The notes under the pieces are model-generated. The model made no database searches, had not been told where the DNA came from, and saw nothing but the letters and a program-made list of their open reading frames with translations. This document shows, piece after piece, positions 1-11,249 of a stretch of 64,000 bases of DNA. The position numbers were made by a program, and so were the translations under genes. How positions within the stretch are numbered: position 1 is the stretch's first letter; every line of letters starts with the position of its first letter. The stretch spans positions 6,698,501 through 6,762,500 of the forward strand of contig OY727094.1 in NCBI GenBank assembly GCA_963402885.1, in the 5' to 3' direction. Origin of the DNA: Antedon bifida. Taxonomy: Eukaryota > Echinodermata > Crinoidea > Comatulida > Antedonidae.

Positions 1-628
1 TTTTGGAAAAAAAAAAATGCCGGCAGAGAGATTATAAGTGACATTTTGTTTAATTTTTAATCCATTAATTTCCATTTGAAATAGTATTATAATAATGGAA
101 ACGGTTACTTTGTCCAATATGTTACATTTATTTGATATTTTACGCCACCGGTTATTTTTCATATTACTGTACTTTACACTCAAAGACACTAAAATCAGAT
201 GCTTAAAAAAGGGCAAACATTTACACTACAATGTAACTAAAAATAGCGGGATGGGAAATTTCATATAGTTTGCGGAAAATAAATGACTGTTCTTGTGCGC
301 ATGTATTGAAAATATCACATTATAAGCTCACCTCCATAATGCTTGTAAATAATGTAATAGTAACGCATAATTAGGCCTACACAGAAAATTAAAAATAATA
401 ACGAGTTCATTTTATAATTATGATCCTGTAGCCTATATTTGTTTTTTGTTTGTTTTGTTCTTTATTTTTCGTTATTTTTTGTTATAACGAATGCCATTGA
501 GTGATCGCTTAAACCGACGTAGATAACTCCATGCTGTAATATTTTAGAAACATTTGAAATACATAACATCTATTAATGTAGAGGAATGTTTTTCTATACG
601 TGTTGGTTCTTCAATAATCTGTTTTAGC
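1..628. other. AT-rich intergenic DNA, nothing recognised
   Basis: No coding or RNA feature could be supported. The stretch is AT-rich with homopolymer runs and occasional aggccta motifs. Confidence 0.5.
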
Positions 629-980
629 TTAAAGATATATTGTCCCCCTAAAAAAATATTTTTTTAAATTTTTTTGTTGAATATGTTATTTTAATGTCAC
701 ATAATAGTTATTCACTCTGACAAAAAATTGGGTCTGAAAAAAATTTATTTACCTGAGAAAAATGTAATTTAAAGCAAAAAATGGTCAAATTGTCTGGAAG
801 ACAATGAGTTTTTGGGTAATTTAACTGTTTATTTTGTCTTTTTATAGGTGAAATAATTTTTTCCCCCGTTTTTTTTCTTATGGAAGTGAACAACTTCATT
901 AAAACTGCAAAATGGCCTATTCAAAGTCCGATTTAAAAAATCTTTATTTTTCATGATTTTGGGGGACAATACATCTTTAA
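629..980. mobile_element. Palindromic MITE, family A, copy 1 (TTAA-flanked)
   Basis: The ends are inverted copies: ttaaagatatattgtccccc at the left and gggggacaatacatctttaa at the right, each bordered by TTAA (629-632 and 977-980). The interior has no supported coding capacity; small ORFs across it are non-conserved shadows. A second, similar-length copy lies at 49472-49806 and a degraded one near 50100-50288. The TTAA borders suit a piggyBac- or Kolobok-type cut-and-paste family, but no transposase is present, so class is inferred. Confidence 0.75.
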
Positions 981-3179
981 GGTTTTCACTTAATGCAATT
1001 AGCTTCTTTGTGTAACAATGTGGATTGTCAGACATAACGTCACAGTTTAAATCTCCCATCATCATAACATCTTATTGAATATCGAAACGTGGCAGGCTGA
1101 AGGCGCTTGACCTTTGACAAGATCGCCTAATTTTTTTAGTTTTTTAACTTTACAATACTTAGTGTTGTATATTCTGGTACAGCCGCTCCATGGTCTCTTT
1201 GCTTTTCTTCCTTATATCTTTACTCTTATTAAAAGTTTTACTAACGAATTTTATTCTATTTATATTTTTGCTTTATGTAGGCCTCACGTCAACTAAAGAT
1301 CAAATAACAGTTTTCTTATCGCAACTTGTACAATGTAATTTAGAAAACTAGGCCTACAACCATTTTTCAATAAACATACACATCATACAACGTAGGCCTA
1401 CATTTCTAGCCTAACAACATTTTCAAAACTTTATATTATTTAAAAGTCGAAGATAGCCAGGTCTCCGGTCCATTCTATTGTCGCCACAGATTGATATCTT
1501 CATCAGTACTTCTATGAATGGATGATTACGTGGGAACACAACGCTAGTTGATCATACCCAGTACCGTTTTGATCGTACGAAACCACCTCACGACGTTTTA
1601 CATTTATCACGTACTATTTCAATAGATAGGAATTCATTACACATTAGATCCTTCTTAATTATTTGTGGTTGGTGTTTAGGTTTATATAGAGTGCCACACC
1701 TCCACCTTGTTTAGATTTAAATCTAGTCTATGTAATGTATAATTGTTAACATGAAAATCTTTATCAATAAATGTATTATCTAGAAACGTTTCGCACCAAA
1801 TTCATTGAAATTGTTGTTATTTAAAATACGTTGCAATTCATCAAAATGCAAGTCTGGCTATATAGGCCTATATTTAAATGTGCAAATATAAAACCCTCTT
1901 GATTTAGTTTCTCAAATATATAGGTATTTTTTTTATTTTGTCTAATTGGTTTTTCTGTTATATCTATATCTATTATTTTTTACATTTAATACAGCATTTT
2001 GGCACAGTCTCTGACCTCTGACATAGCTAGCGCCCTCTATTTGCAGAGAACATTTAAAAGTATTGTTAGTCTCTTGTTCGGACTGTGACTTTAATGTATT
2101 TTGTACACTAGTTCGTCAATTTTGTCGTTCTCGTTCGTAAACTTAGGCCAACAATCAGTCTCATTATTGATCGGATCAATAATCAATTATGCAGTTATCA
2201 ATATATGAGAACAATGTGTTTTTTGAGACATTACTTGTCAATTTTATATATTTGTTATCAAAATACCATTTTAAATTGTAAAATAATGTATAATATAAAC
2301 TCGATCATATACAAGTTATTTGGCATTCATTCACCTTCACCTGTTCCTTTGATATTCAAATAGGGTACTCGGACGGAAATGTATATTTTTTAATAGTTCA
2401 TGCGGAATAAAACTGGCACAGCTATCGAAAATGTATATTGTGATGAAAATTAAATAATGTTTGACAATGAATAATGTTTACCAGGTTTCGTCATTTACGA
2501 AAGCAGAAAATAACAAAAAAATATAGAAAACGGAAATGAAGTTAAGACTGTGTAATTTAATTACGAAGATTTGTGGTTAATTAACCAGAACAAAAAAACT
2601 CTCGACTCTCTCATAATTTTAATGATTGTTCTTCATTCATATTAATAATGATGCTTTTCTTGATATTCTATTTAACAAAATCAAGAAACTGATGGGACGG
2701 GAGTATGTCGGTGCCCATGATCACGGGTTCGCTATGACGTAACGAAAACATGTTTACGAAACACTTCTTTGATGGTGATAGTGGGTACAATGGCAGCTCG
2801 ACGTGATTTGATCGGATTTGTTCATACGCAATATCACAACAAAACACACATACGATTCTTTCTTTATTTTTATTGGCACAATGGCATCAGAAGGGTGCTT
2901 GACATCACAAATCTGCCAGATAAGTCCGAGTTGCAGGCCCGTAACCAGGAGTGTTGGTTCTAATTTGGAAATAGTGGAGCCTTTGATGGACTAACCATGA
3001 TTAATTATATTAAAAAAACATTAATTAATAAGAATCAATTGTATAAAACATTAACAAGATAAATTAATTGGAAATGTACACGGGATAGAACCATTCAGTA
3101 GGAGTGGTATAAGAAGACTCTGGATGTGGTAAGTAAGAGTGTTTGGGGTTTGGTACCTCAGGCAGGAAACATTAAAAAA
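981..3179. other. Intergenic, no gene supported
   Basis: Only short, non-conserved ORFs occur here, including a 60-codon one at 1114-1296 and a 64-codon one at 2769-2963. Neither shows a recognisable domain or splice context. The DNA is AT-rich with scattered aggccta motifs. Confidence 0.4.
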
Positions 3180-3184
3180 AAATT

Positions 3185-3425
3185 AAAAATACCCCCTGGA
3201 CAACTACTCTCTAGGACAACTACCCCCTAGGACAATTACCCCCTCGGACAACTACCCCCTAGGACAACTACTCCATAGTACAACTACCCACTAGGACAAC
3301 TACTCCATAGTACAACTACCCCTTAGGGGGTACTACCGTACCCCCTAGGACAACTACCTACAGTACAACTACCCTTATATTAGGACAACTACAGCTTAGG
3401 AAAATTATCCCTGGACAACTACGAT
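3185..3425. repeat. Minisatellite of ccccctaggacaactac units
   Basis: About a dozen imperfect copies of a roughly 18-20-bp unit, core ctaggacaactaccccc, run head to tail. Units vary at one or two positions, for example ctaggacaattaccccct and ccatagtacaactaccc. The same unit appears in reverse complement at 4310-4500, so the two arrays face each other. Confidence 0.85.
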
Positions 3426-3635
3426 TGGAAACCAAATTAACAAGCTTCTTTTGGTGCCAATTGTAAATCGTACCAAATAAATTGTGTGAGGAGGGGACTA
3501 CACGGGCCTTCTACCAGACTAGGCCTATACATTTACAATATTTTACGTGACATTATTAACATATAACATTTGTATTTTTTTTTAAATAACTGTAGCGATA
3601 TTTATTTTTAAAAACTTCGAAGACAAACAATGTAT

Positions 3636-4250
3636 GTAATTCAATTCAATTCAATTCAAAATTCTTTAATCATCCCACACGGGGCAATTCAAATAAAAAG
3701 GTCTGGATTAAAATAGTATAAAATAAAATACAAAATAATGTAATCACAATACACAGTACAATATAACTAGAACCAGGGTTCAAGGATTTAAGATTCGGAT
3801 GGCAACTGGCACAACCCGAAAATTATTTCCTCATTTAAACACACTTAGCTATGTTTTCATAATAGGAAGACATTTATGAACCTGTTGAATGAGTTGATTT
3901 TTTATTCGTCTAATGGAAACAATTAATAGTGTAGGTTTTTTTAAATCTAAAGTAAAATTAGGAGGTTCTTTGCTGTAGAATACGAATTGGAATAAAATAA
4001 GTAGAAATGTTAGACATAAACACATCATCGGTATAATTATTCTTGAAGTCCTAAAAACTGTTCCTATTTTCTCAGGGGTGTGAATTTAAAAAAAAATTAG
4101 ACAAAAAATTCAATCAAAGCAATTCTATGAAGTACAGTAGTAACAGCCAAACCAATATTCCATATTACTGGACTTGCAGTAAACGAAAGTCATTAAACAG
4201 CATGACATAAGGTTTTAAGGTAAAACATTCGTGCTAATTTTATCGATAGT
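3636..4250 (-). mobile_element. Possible LINE 3' end remnant (minus strand)
   Basis: A short (caatt)n array at about 3639-3658 is followed by a stretch beginning aattctttaatcatcccaca. This resembles non-LTR retrotransposon 3' ends that finish in short tandem repeats, read on the minus strand, like the LINE at 36283. No reverse transcriptase coding was found, so this is an inference from layout only. Confidence 0.3.
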
Positions 4251-4309
4251 AAGGGCTGATAAAAAATGATTTTCGATTGACTGGTGCAGATAGTTATTGT
4301 AGAGGTGTG

Positions 4310-4500
4310 GTTTTCCAGAGGGTGTTGTTGTTCTAGAGGGCAGTTGTCCTAGGGGCATAGAAGTTTTACTAGAGGGTAGTTGTCCTAGAGGGTAGTTGTC
4401 CTAGGGGGTAGTTGTCCTAGAAGGTAGTTGTTCTAAGGGAGTAGTTGTCCTAGGGGATAGTTGTCCGGTGGTAATTGTCTAGGGGGTAGTTGTCCGGATA
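4310..4500. repeat. Inverted minisatellite of ggtagttgtcctaggg units
   Basis: About eight to ten copies of gggtagttgtcctag, the reverse complement of the array at 3185-3425. The two arrays lie about 0.9 kb apart and could pair into a long imperfect stem. Confidence 0.85.
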
Positions 4501-4784
4501 AGTATAGATGTCCTTCCATTTTAGCTGCCTATGTGAAAACTACCAAAATTGTATTTTTCGACGCCAACTGCTTAACACTCAACAATAATAATTAATTGAT
4601 TTGTACTTCACTCCATGGACGGCCCAAACCAAATTCAAACTGAATTTTTCACCATAAATTACCTAATTTTCTTTCAGCAAACACTTGTGTTTTCAACTTC
4701 TTTCGATATTATAAATGTTTTTTTATGATGCTTTTTAAAAAAAAATATTTGGTCATTTTGTTTTATTTATTTATTGGTCAAGCG

Positions 4785-4875
4785 GAGCCGGCGAGCAAAC
4801 GGCGGGATTCGAACCCCTACTGGCCTGGAGTTGGTCAATATTCAAACAGCAATGCGTAACCAGATTAAGCTGGAA
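4785..4875 (-). mobile_element. tRNA-derived SINE fragment
   Basis: On the minus strand a B-box-like ggttcgaatcccgcc precedes a gctcgccggctcc tail, with partial tRNA-like sequence upstream. The cloverleaf is too degraded for a working tRNA, so a SINE head or tRNA relic is the better call. Confidence 0.4.
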
Positions 4876-5280
4876 TTGAGAATAAAATAATTTGCCGTCA
4901 TATCGCATGTTAGAAAAAAAAAAATAAAACATTGCGTTATCGCTCGCTCCTGAGGAGACGCCTCTGTTTTTTTAAATAACAAACATCTAAACATTCAATT
5001 ACCACAATTCAATATTGCATTCCAACAAGCTTTACTTGAAGTTGCAAAGTGTATAAAAGTGATTCATCAGGTTATTTCCAAATGATAGCATAGATCAATC
5101 AACAAATTGACGCTTAACAAGTAAATTTTGTAGCCGTATACCCGTATACAAGCTATACCAGATCATTAGATGTTTTCAGGGTATTGTTTTGACAACTCTT
5201 CAACTCATGACCACAGCCATTTCCCCATAACTGTAGTGATTTGTCAATTTATTAAATTATTGTCTTGGTTAATTTGGACG

Positions 5281-5405
5281 TTACGTCACACGTGACACCA
5301 TTCTCACTCCGCCCACTAGTACCATATTTGGAATATCAATTTCGCGCTTCATGACAGCTATTCAAACAAATACTGTATAAATATATTTCTCGATGCGTGA
5401 CCAAT
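5281..5405 (+). promoter_or_regulatory. Candidate promoter of the P450-like exon
   Basis: A TATA-like tataaata lies at 5376-5383, about 140 bases before the ATG at 5524. Nearby are a CRE-like tacgtca (5282-5288), an E-box cacgtg (5289-5294), a gcgtg core (5395-5399) of the kind bound by AhR/ARNT, and ccaat (5401-5405). The motifs are visible; their use as a promoter is inferred from position only. Confidence 0.35.
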
Positions 5406-5523
5406 CATAACTTATACGTACCCAGAAGCTCACAGTGTTTTTGTTGACTTCCGAAAAAATATCGGATTGATTTTAATAACTCATTTTGTAATTTGAACTG
5501 GCAATAATAAAACGAAATTCACT

Positions 5524-5845
5524 ATGTATACTTCGGCGTTATTTAATTCAACTTTGGCTCAGTTTGTTTTGGTTTTCACAACAGTAATTTTAGCGATTGT
5601 AATAGTACAGCAATTGAGCAAAAAACAAACAGAGAAATTAACCAAGAGCCCGCGGGGATTACCGTTCCTTGTAAATGTCTTTTGCATTGATAACAATCCG
5701 CACTTAACTTACATGGAGATGACAACAGTTTTTGGTGACGTTGGTGTGAAAATGGACAACAAACGGGTTACACTTTTGAAGGAACCTGCAATTTGTCGAG
5801 TTTGTGAGGGTGTACCTCCTTTGCTTGGATCTACCGATGGACACG
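5524..5845 (+). CDS. Cytochrome P450 N-terminal exon (partial, possibly orphan)
   Basis: The reading frame opens with an N-terminal membrane anchor (about residues 9-31), then a basic linker and PRGLPFLVN at about residues 43-51, which resembles the proline-rich hinge of microsomal P450s (usually PPGPRGLPxLGN). NPHLTYMEMTTVFGDV then matches the A-helix and start of beta-1 in CYP1/CYP2/CYP17-type enzymes. The exon would end at 5845 with donor gtaagt, in phase 1. Only 107 of about 500 expected codons are present. No heme-binding FxxGxRxC, ExxR or I-helix exon was found in the following 3.3 kb before an unrelated gene. The hinge has lost its usual prolines and Gly. It may be a gene with distant exons, or a truncated relic. 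Subfamily cannot be told. Confidence 0.5.
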
Positions 5846-8200
5846 GTAAGTTTATTTGTCATTACCACTGCAGTAGTAATTATATTATTAATATTGATCA
5901 TTTTTAGGCGTGTGTAAAAGAATGTACAAACTTAAAATGGCGTTATAGTAACTGGGTTCCGTACCTATTATATACTTATCTGCAAAAAATCAGCTTGTAT
6001 ACTTAATATTTTAACCCGCAAACGTTATCCATCCATCCTAATTCACATATCAGTATAAAAGAATAATTTGACTTGTGCAAAGCCTTATGTTGTTACTGTA
6101 ACTAATGTTGTTATTGCAACCTATAGGCCTAATCGGTCTAATTATTTATCGGATCAACAATTAATTATGAATTTATCAATAATGTCTAAGAACAACTTCT
6201 GTCTTATTTCATTTAGGAGCATCGGTTTAATCACGTGTAAGAACCTTTATTTGTTGCTGATGTTAAATATATTTTATAGATTTTAATTACATTGTATAAA
6301 ATAAATACATTGGTGACATACGGTACTAGTTCAATTTGACATCGCCCGCAATGATAGATTATAATAAATAGAAAACGCTAAACCATGAAGTAATTTTAAA
6401 TGGCCTGTATCACCCACTAGTAACAATCCCTAATCAAGTTTCAAGAGAAAAGGATTAATTGATGCTATGTACACACACACGCTAATATTCTATGTCCAGT
6501 TTAAAAAAAATCAAACTAAAACATGAAAAACAGGTTGCTAACTTGATACAATTAGGCTTAATACTGAGATCTATAGTTACAATAAGAGCGATAGAAGACC
6601 ACATTGAAAAGCGTGTCTTGGGTGATATTGCATTCTCTAAATTGGTCCTACAGTAGTTTGCGAATGAGAGAATTGTACCAACTGACAATTGGACAGACCA
6701 TGGAGGAATTATTTACTAATTAATTCCTCCGTCAGACAGATACATGATAACAACAGTGATTTAATTTCAACGTTCATGCCAAACGGTTAAAACACAGAGA
6801 ATCGAATGACGAACCGACATACAGACAGAAATGTTTACTGAAAAGCAGACTACTGTAGAAGTGAAAAAAGTCAAAGCTTTAAACAACCCAACTTTCTATC
6901 AACAACAGTTTACAAAATAACAATTGAAATACGGACAGACATCGACAGGAAATATTTAAATTGAAGTAGAAAGACAATTTGTTAAAAGTCTTGAATATGT
7001 TAATTGTTACGTTAGTGGTTACCTATATGTTACGTAAATGGTTGATAAAATTTGCTTCGTTAAGTGGTTAAATTGTTGTTATGTTAGTTGTTAATGGAAT
7101 TGTTACGTTAGGCTAATACAGTTTGTTACAGTAGTGGATAATGATTTTTTACGCTAGTTCTTTATTTTTGTTACCGGTACATTAATAAAGGAAATACTGT
7201 TGAGGATATAAGAAGTGATTTATTTAATTTATGTTTTATTACATCCAAACCAAAAGCAACAAATGTTGCCACTTAAAGGTATGAAACAGAAAACCGATAC
7301 AATAAATACTCTATTTATGAAGCAAACTTAAATAAAATATGTTAAATAGTAAAAATTAGCATATTGAGCACATTTATTAAGTCTTGAATGAAGAATAACT
7401 TTTGAAAGAAATATCAATATTTACCTTGGACTCACTTAAATAGTTATACAAAGAAGGCAGGCGTGTCTGAAACCCCTTTTCGAGACATTTAGGCCTACAC
7501 TATTAAAAGGAACATAAAAATTGGACTTAAAACTAGTTTTACGAGAAGGAGTATGTAAACTGAAAAGAGAACAGCAGTCACAATTTGGTCATTCCTGTTT
7601 ATATCTCCCAATCCACAGACCATTAGTTTTCTTTCTATTTAATTTAATCTCATTCCCTGAACCCCTGTAAATTCATCAGTGTATATCGGGCCTATTTTAA
7701 AGCTATGTGAATGGATATCATCGCTGAGAAATACAGTGTTGTCATCAGCATAGCTTAGTCTAGCTATCCATATTCCACAGTTTAATACCTGTCGCTGTTA
7801 GCCCAGTGACTTAATCTATCTAACTCAATTTAATTAGTAAACATGGTTACATCAGGTGGTTAAAATCAGTACCGAAAGTACGAACCAACTTTATATACCA
7901 TCGAGTAAACATTCTAGAAGTAAGGCGCGATTTACCGAATTTTGCCCTTACGTAAATTTATATATAGATATAGATTATAATGGAATAGCCCATGCAATGA
8001 CTATCGCATCTGAAGGTCGTTATTGGTTAAAACTTACACAATACGATCGATATGATTTTTTTTGTATATTGCTTGACAGTTTTACGGGCCATCATGGTCC
8101 CTTGAATAGTAAAATAATTACGAAACATCTCATTAATTTGTTAATATTAATTATATTAGGTCTTACATTAATAACAAAATGCGCAAATTAATTGCACCAA
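5846..8200. other. AT-rich DNA downstream of the P450-like exon
   Basis: No acceptor-bordered exon with P450 motifs was seen. ORFs at 6068-6286, 6482-6688 and 7856-8191 lack recognisable domains and are biased by AT-rich codons. A run of related ttgttacgtta motifs occurs near 7000-7180. Confidence 0.35.
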
Positions 8201-8244
8201 AGTGCTGAAAATGGTGAAAAATAAGGCCTTTTTAAAATGAATAT

Positions 8245-8950
8245 AAATCTTCAGAATGGCAGGTGACCCCTAATTTTTTTAACTTATTCGAGAAGCCATT
8301 GGGTTGTAGATACATATTCATGTACACATTAGACGTACAAAATGGAATGACGTCATCAAATGGCCACTTGAATTTAAAAATTAGTAATTTTTATCTTTTT
8401 GTGTGGGTTATCAAATTCAATAGAGCGCATCTCCGTTATTTGAGTCCGATTTTCGCAAAAATTTTAGAATGTGCTTGCTCAATTGATTATCTTTCTCATG
8501 GGTTGTAAACATTTTTATTTTGATGACGTCATCACGCGTAAAAACTTGAATAACCTAGGTCGTGTAATTTTAGCTACACCATACATTTGAATATCTAATA
8601 GCTCTTCAGAATTAAAGGTGACCTTGAAGATTATAACTTATTATGAAAGCTGTTGAAATGTAGATATGAATTCATATAAAAATTAAGCCTATCGGATGTT
8701 GTGATGTTATCATATGGCCAGTTGAAGTTAAAACGTAGTTTTTAGATTTCTTTAGTCGAAGTTATACAAATTTCAATGAGCGCGCATTGCGCTTCTACGT
8801 ATCAAATTCTCTTCCAATCCTTATATTTATTTGCTCAATTCATTATCTTTCGAAATTGTCATCTTCGAGTTTATTTTGATAATTCCATCATACCAACAAA
8901 TTTGAACATGATGTGGGTCCCGTAATTTTACCTATGCTACACTGTATATA
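8245..8950. repeat. Two diverged tandem repeat units with tgacgtca motifs
   Basis: Unit 1 (about 8250-8585) and unit 2 (about 8600-8945) share an ordered series of landmarks: a ggtgacc start, cttatt, gtagata, a ttcat box, catatggcca or caaatggcca, gagcgc, and ttgctcaatt.attatctttc. The palindrome tgacgtca occurs at 8348-8355 and 8524-8531. No coding sequence is supported. Confidence 0.6.
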
Positions 8951-9180
8951 GATATACAGTATATACTGTATATATTGTATATGACACATAATAGGTACAA
9001 CTCAGCACTATAAGTGTATATGCATCATGTCATAGGATGGCGTACATCAGCTTTTTACGATCGTATGTTAACGTACGTGCATGTTTAAAAAATGTTAATT
9101 TCATTAAAATGATAAAAATGATCACCTATAATTCGTCAAAGTGACGAATTAAATTCTAGTGTTTATATTATTTTGTAGCT

Positions 9181-9714
9181 ATGGAAGCACACAAGCAAAA
9201 ATATAAAGGAGGAATTCAAGATAAAGACATACAAATTGGAATCGATGAGTTCTGGCTTAGAGTTGGAAGCGGTGCTTTTTCTATCGAAGAAGTGGAAAAC
9301 AACGATGCTGCTTTGCAACAAGAAGTTAGAAACCGTGTACCTAGCTCTGGGATGGGAACCATCGGAGCCGATCGCGCTGCTTTACAAGAAGTTAGAAACC
9401 GTGTACCTAGCTCTGGGATGGGAACCATCGGAGCCGATCGCGCTGCTTTACAAGAAGTTAGAAACCGTGTACCTAGCTCTGGGATGGGAACCATCGGATC
9501 CGATGGCGCTGCTTCACAAGAAGTGGAAAATACCACCGGAAACGCTGGTTTTACAGCAACACAAGTGGGAAATACTGGTGGAGTCATTGGCGCTGCTTCA
9601 CAAGAGGTTTTTGGAGACAATTATTGTCCTCCTATTCAGGAGGTGGGTGAAAACGGCCCTGTCATGTTTACCGATTTTCGTAAATTTGGCATACAAGAAA
9701 CGAATACACAATAA
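9181..9714 (+). CDS. Unrecognised repeat-containing protein, copy 1
   Basis: I do not recognise this family. The 177-residue frame starts at ATG 9181, just after an acceptor-like ttttgtag, so it may be a last coding exon. There is no signal peptide or membrane segment. A short beta-like N-terminal part (residues about 16-36, ending GAFSIEEVENND) is followed by three 22-residue units (EVRNRVPSSGMGTIGADRAA), encoded by near-identical 66-bp repeats at 9319-9516. Looser units of the form AASQEVxNTTG follow, then a C-terminal block with GGVIGAASQEVFGDN, PIQEVGENG and KFGIQET. The paralogue at 46348-46812 shares both ends but has a diverged middle, which supports a real protein under constraint at its termini. 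Homology continues about 600 bases past the stop. Confidence 0.6.
   Translation: MEAHKQKYKGGIQDKDIQIGIDEFWLRVGSGAFSIEEVENNDAALQQEVRNRVPSSGMGTIGADRAALQEVRNRVPSSGMGTIGADRAALQEVRNRVPSSGMGTIGSDGAASQEVENTTGNAGFTATQVGNTGGVIGAASQEVFGDNYCPPIQEVGENGPVMFTDFRKFGIQETNTQ
9319..9516 (+). repeat. Three 66-bp in-frame tandem repeats
   Basis: Units at 9319-9384, 9385-9450 and 9451-9516 begin caagaagttagaaaccgtg. The first two are identical as far as I can read, and the third differs in a few bases near its end (ggatccgatggc instead of ggagccgatcgc). The 66-bp length keeps frame, so unit gain or loss changes the protein by 22 residues. Confidence 0.95.
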
Positions 9715-10342
9715 TCAATGGTACTACAAATTGTTTATTGAATTTATGGCATGAACAATTATTAATATCATTTTACTGATTATACAAAACACTTTTTCTC
9801 TCGCTCTTCCCTTCTTTATGATGCAAGAGGAGAGAGAGGAACGAGGATCTTTTACTGTATATAATCTATGGGACGAGGAACAATAATGATACGCGCGATT
9901 CGAACATTGATCTTCTGCATGTTATCAGGCCCTTCAGCAGTATACCATATTTTTTATGAATATTAATCATGATAATAAAATGTCGCAGTAGGCCTACACG
10001 TGAATTACCAAAGTCAATATTCCTATGCAGAGGATTTGATACATTTTATAGGAATTTTATAGGATAAATACATTTGTTTAAATTCCCCATATACGGCTTA
10101 CCTATATCGATTCTTAATACCTTCAACATGTAATCACTCATAATACACAAGATAGGAGTTCGTTATATTAAAACCCTCCAATACTTTCTTTCTTATTGAA
10201 TTATAAACTCATTGTTAATCCGTTGTTACGGATCATAAACTTGTTGACAAATGCCAACAAATGGTGACAGGAATCCTATATTCATTGACTGTTTCACGGT
10301 CGACGGTTTTGTGGCGAAAGAAATACTTTTGCATTCAATAAA
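9715..10342 (+). other. Conserved 3' region of repeat-protein copy 1
   Basis: This stretch after the stop aligns with 46813-47345 downstream of copy 2. Shared landmarks include attgtttattgaatttatgg, a ctctcgctc tract, gggacgaggaacaataatg, cgcgcgattcgaacattgat and ttatcaggcccttcagcag. AATAAA at 10337-10342 is a candidate polyadenylation signal. The region is probably 3' UTR, or part of a larger duplicated unit. Confidence 0.6.
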
Positions 10343-11249
10343 ATAGATCACAATGAAAAAAATGTTTCCCTTTAAAGGCCAGGTGCGGGCAAAAAATTTC
10401 TATTGATCATACATTCCAATAATTATCGATCTATAGTTTCCCCTATGTTTCATAATTTTTGGGATTTTATTTGTGTTACACGAGCTTGTTGAAAATAAGC
10501 ACTTTCTTATCAGTGGGGGATAGTTCAAATTACACAGTAAAATCTCTATTCTTTTGTACACAAATTTTGTAAATTTTTAAAAAGCTATGAAAAATAAATG
10601 GTGTGGTAAAAAATGTTATCAGATGACTAAATATAGGTAATATAACTTGAATTTTACATTTCTGGTATTTTTATTCAACTTCAGATTTTTATTTTCATAT
10701 AGCAAAAATTATCCAGTGTATGCCAGTGCCATTATCTAGTGTAGGCCTAGTCTAGCCTAGACCTGCTAGGCCTGGGCCTATCCTAGCTAGGCTAGGACAG
10801 GTAGGAGGACCCAGCCTGGAGTCCAAAAGGCTACTTAGTAGGCCTAGGCTAGTCACTAGACAGGCTGTAATAACTTAATATCATAGGTTCTTTGCTACTC
10901 TCATATGTTGGTGTTTTTTGTCATTGTATCCTTATTAATCTGAATTGTTTACAATCTCCTCTTCGCGTAGAAAGTAGACAGGTCAAAGGTCATTTTAAGG
11001 ATAAGCCAATTACAGTACTGTATTTCTACTACGCGCTAGGCATTACGTGGCGTATCCTCCGGATTTTTGTTGTTTAAAAATCACATTCAATTTCAAAGCA
11101 TTCAATTCAAAACATTTCATTTATATATCGCGCCATTCAATTCATATCGATGCATTTCATTCACATATTGCGTCATAAAATTCATATCATCAAAATGTTG
11201 CGTAAACGGCGTTCCATACAAAGCAGTTATGAGCGGGTACTTTTAGACC
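10343..11249. other. Intergenic DNA with a taggcctag-rich cluster
   Basis: At about 10740-10865 the motif cctaggc or aggcctag recurs a dozen times in overlapping, partly palindromic form. At 11085-11180 a ttcaattca motif recurs. No gene is supported. Confidence 0.4.

Noticed and set aside
9216-9620. Long minus-strand ORFs opposite both repeat-protein genes (also 46332-46718)
   Set aside because: They mirror the repeats of the plus-strand frame. The plus frame has the conserved ends and acceptor-preceded ATG; the minus products end at arbitrary points.
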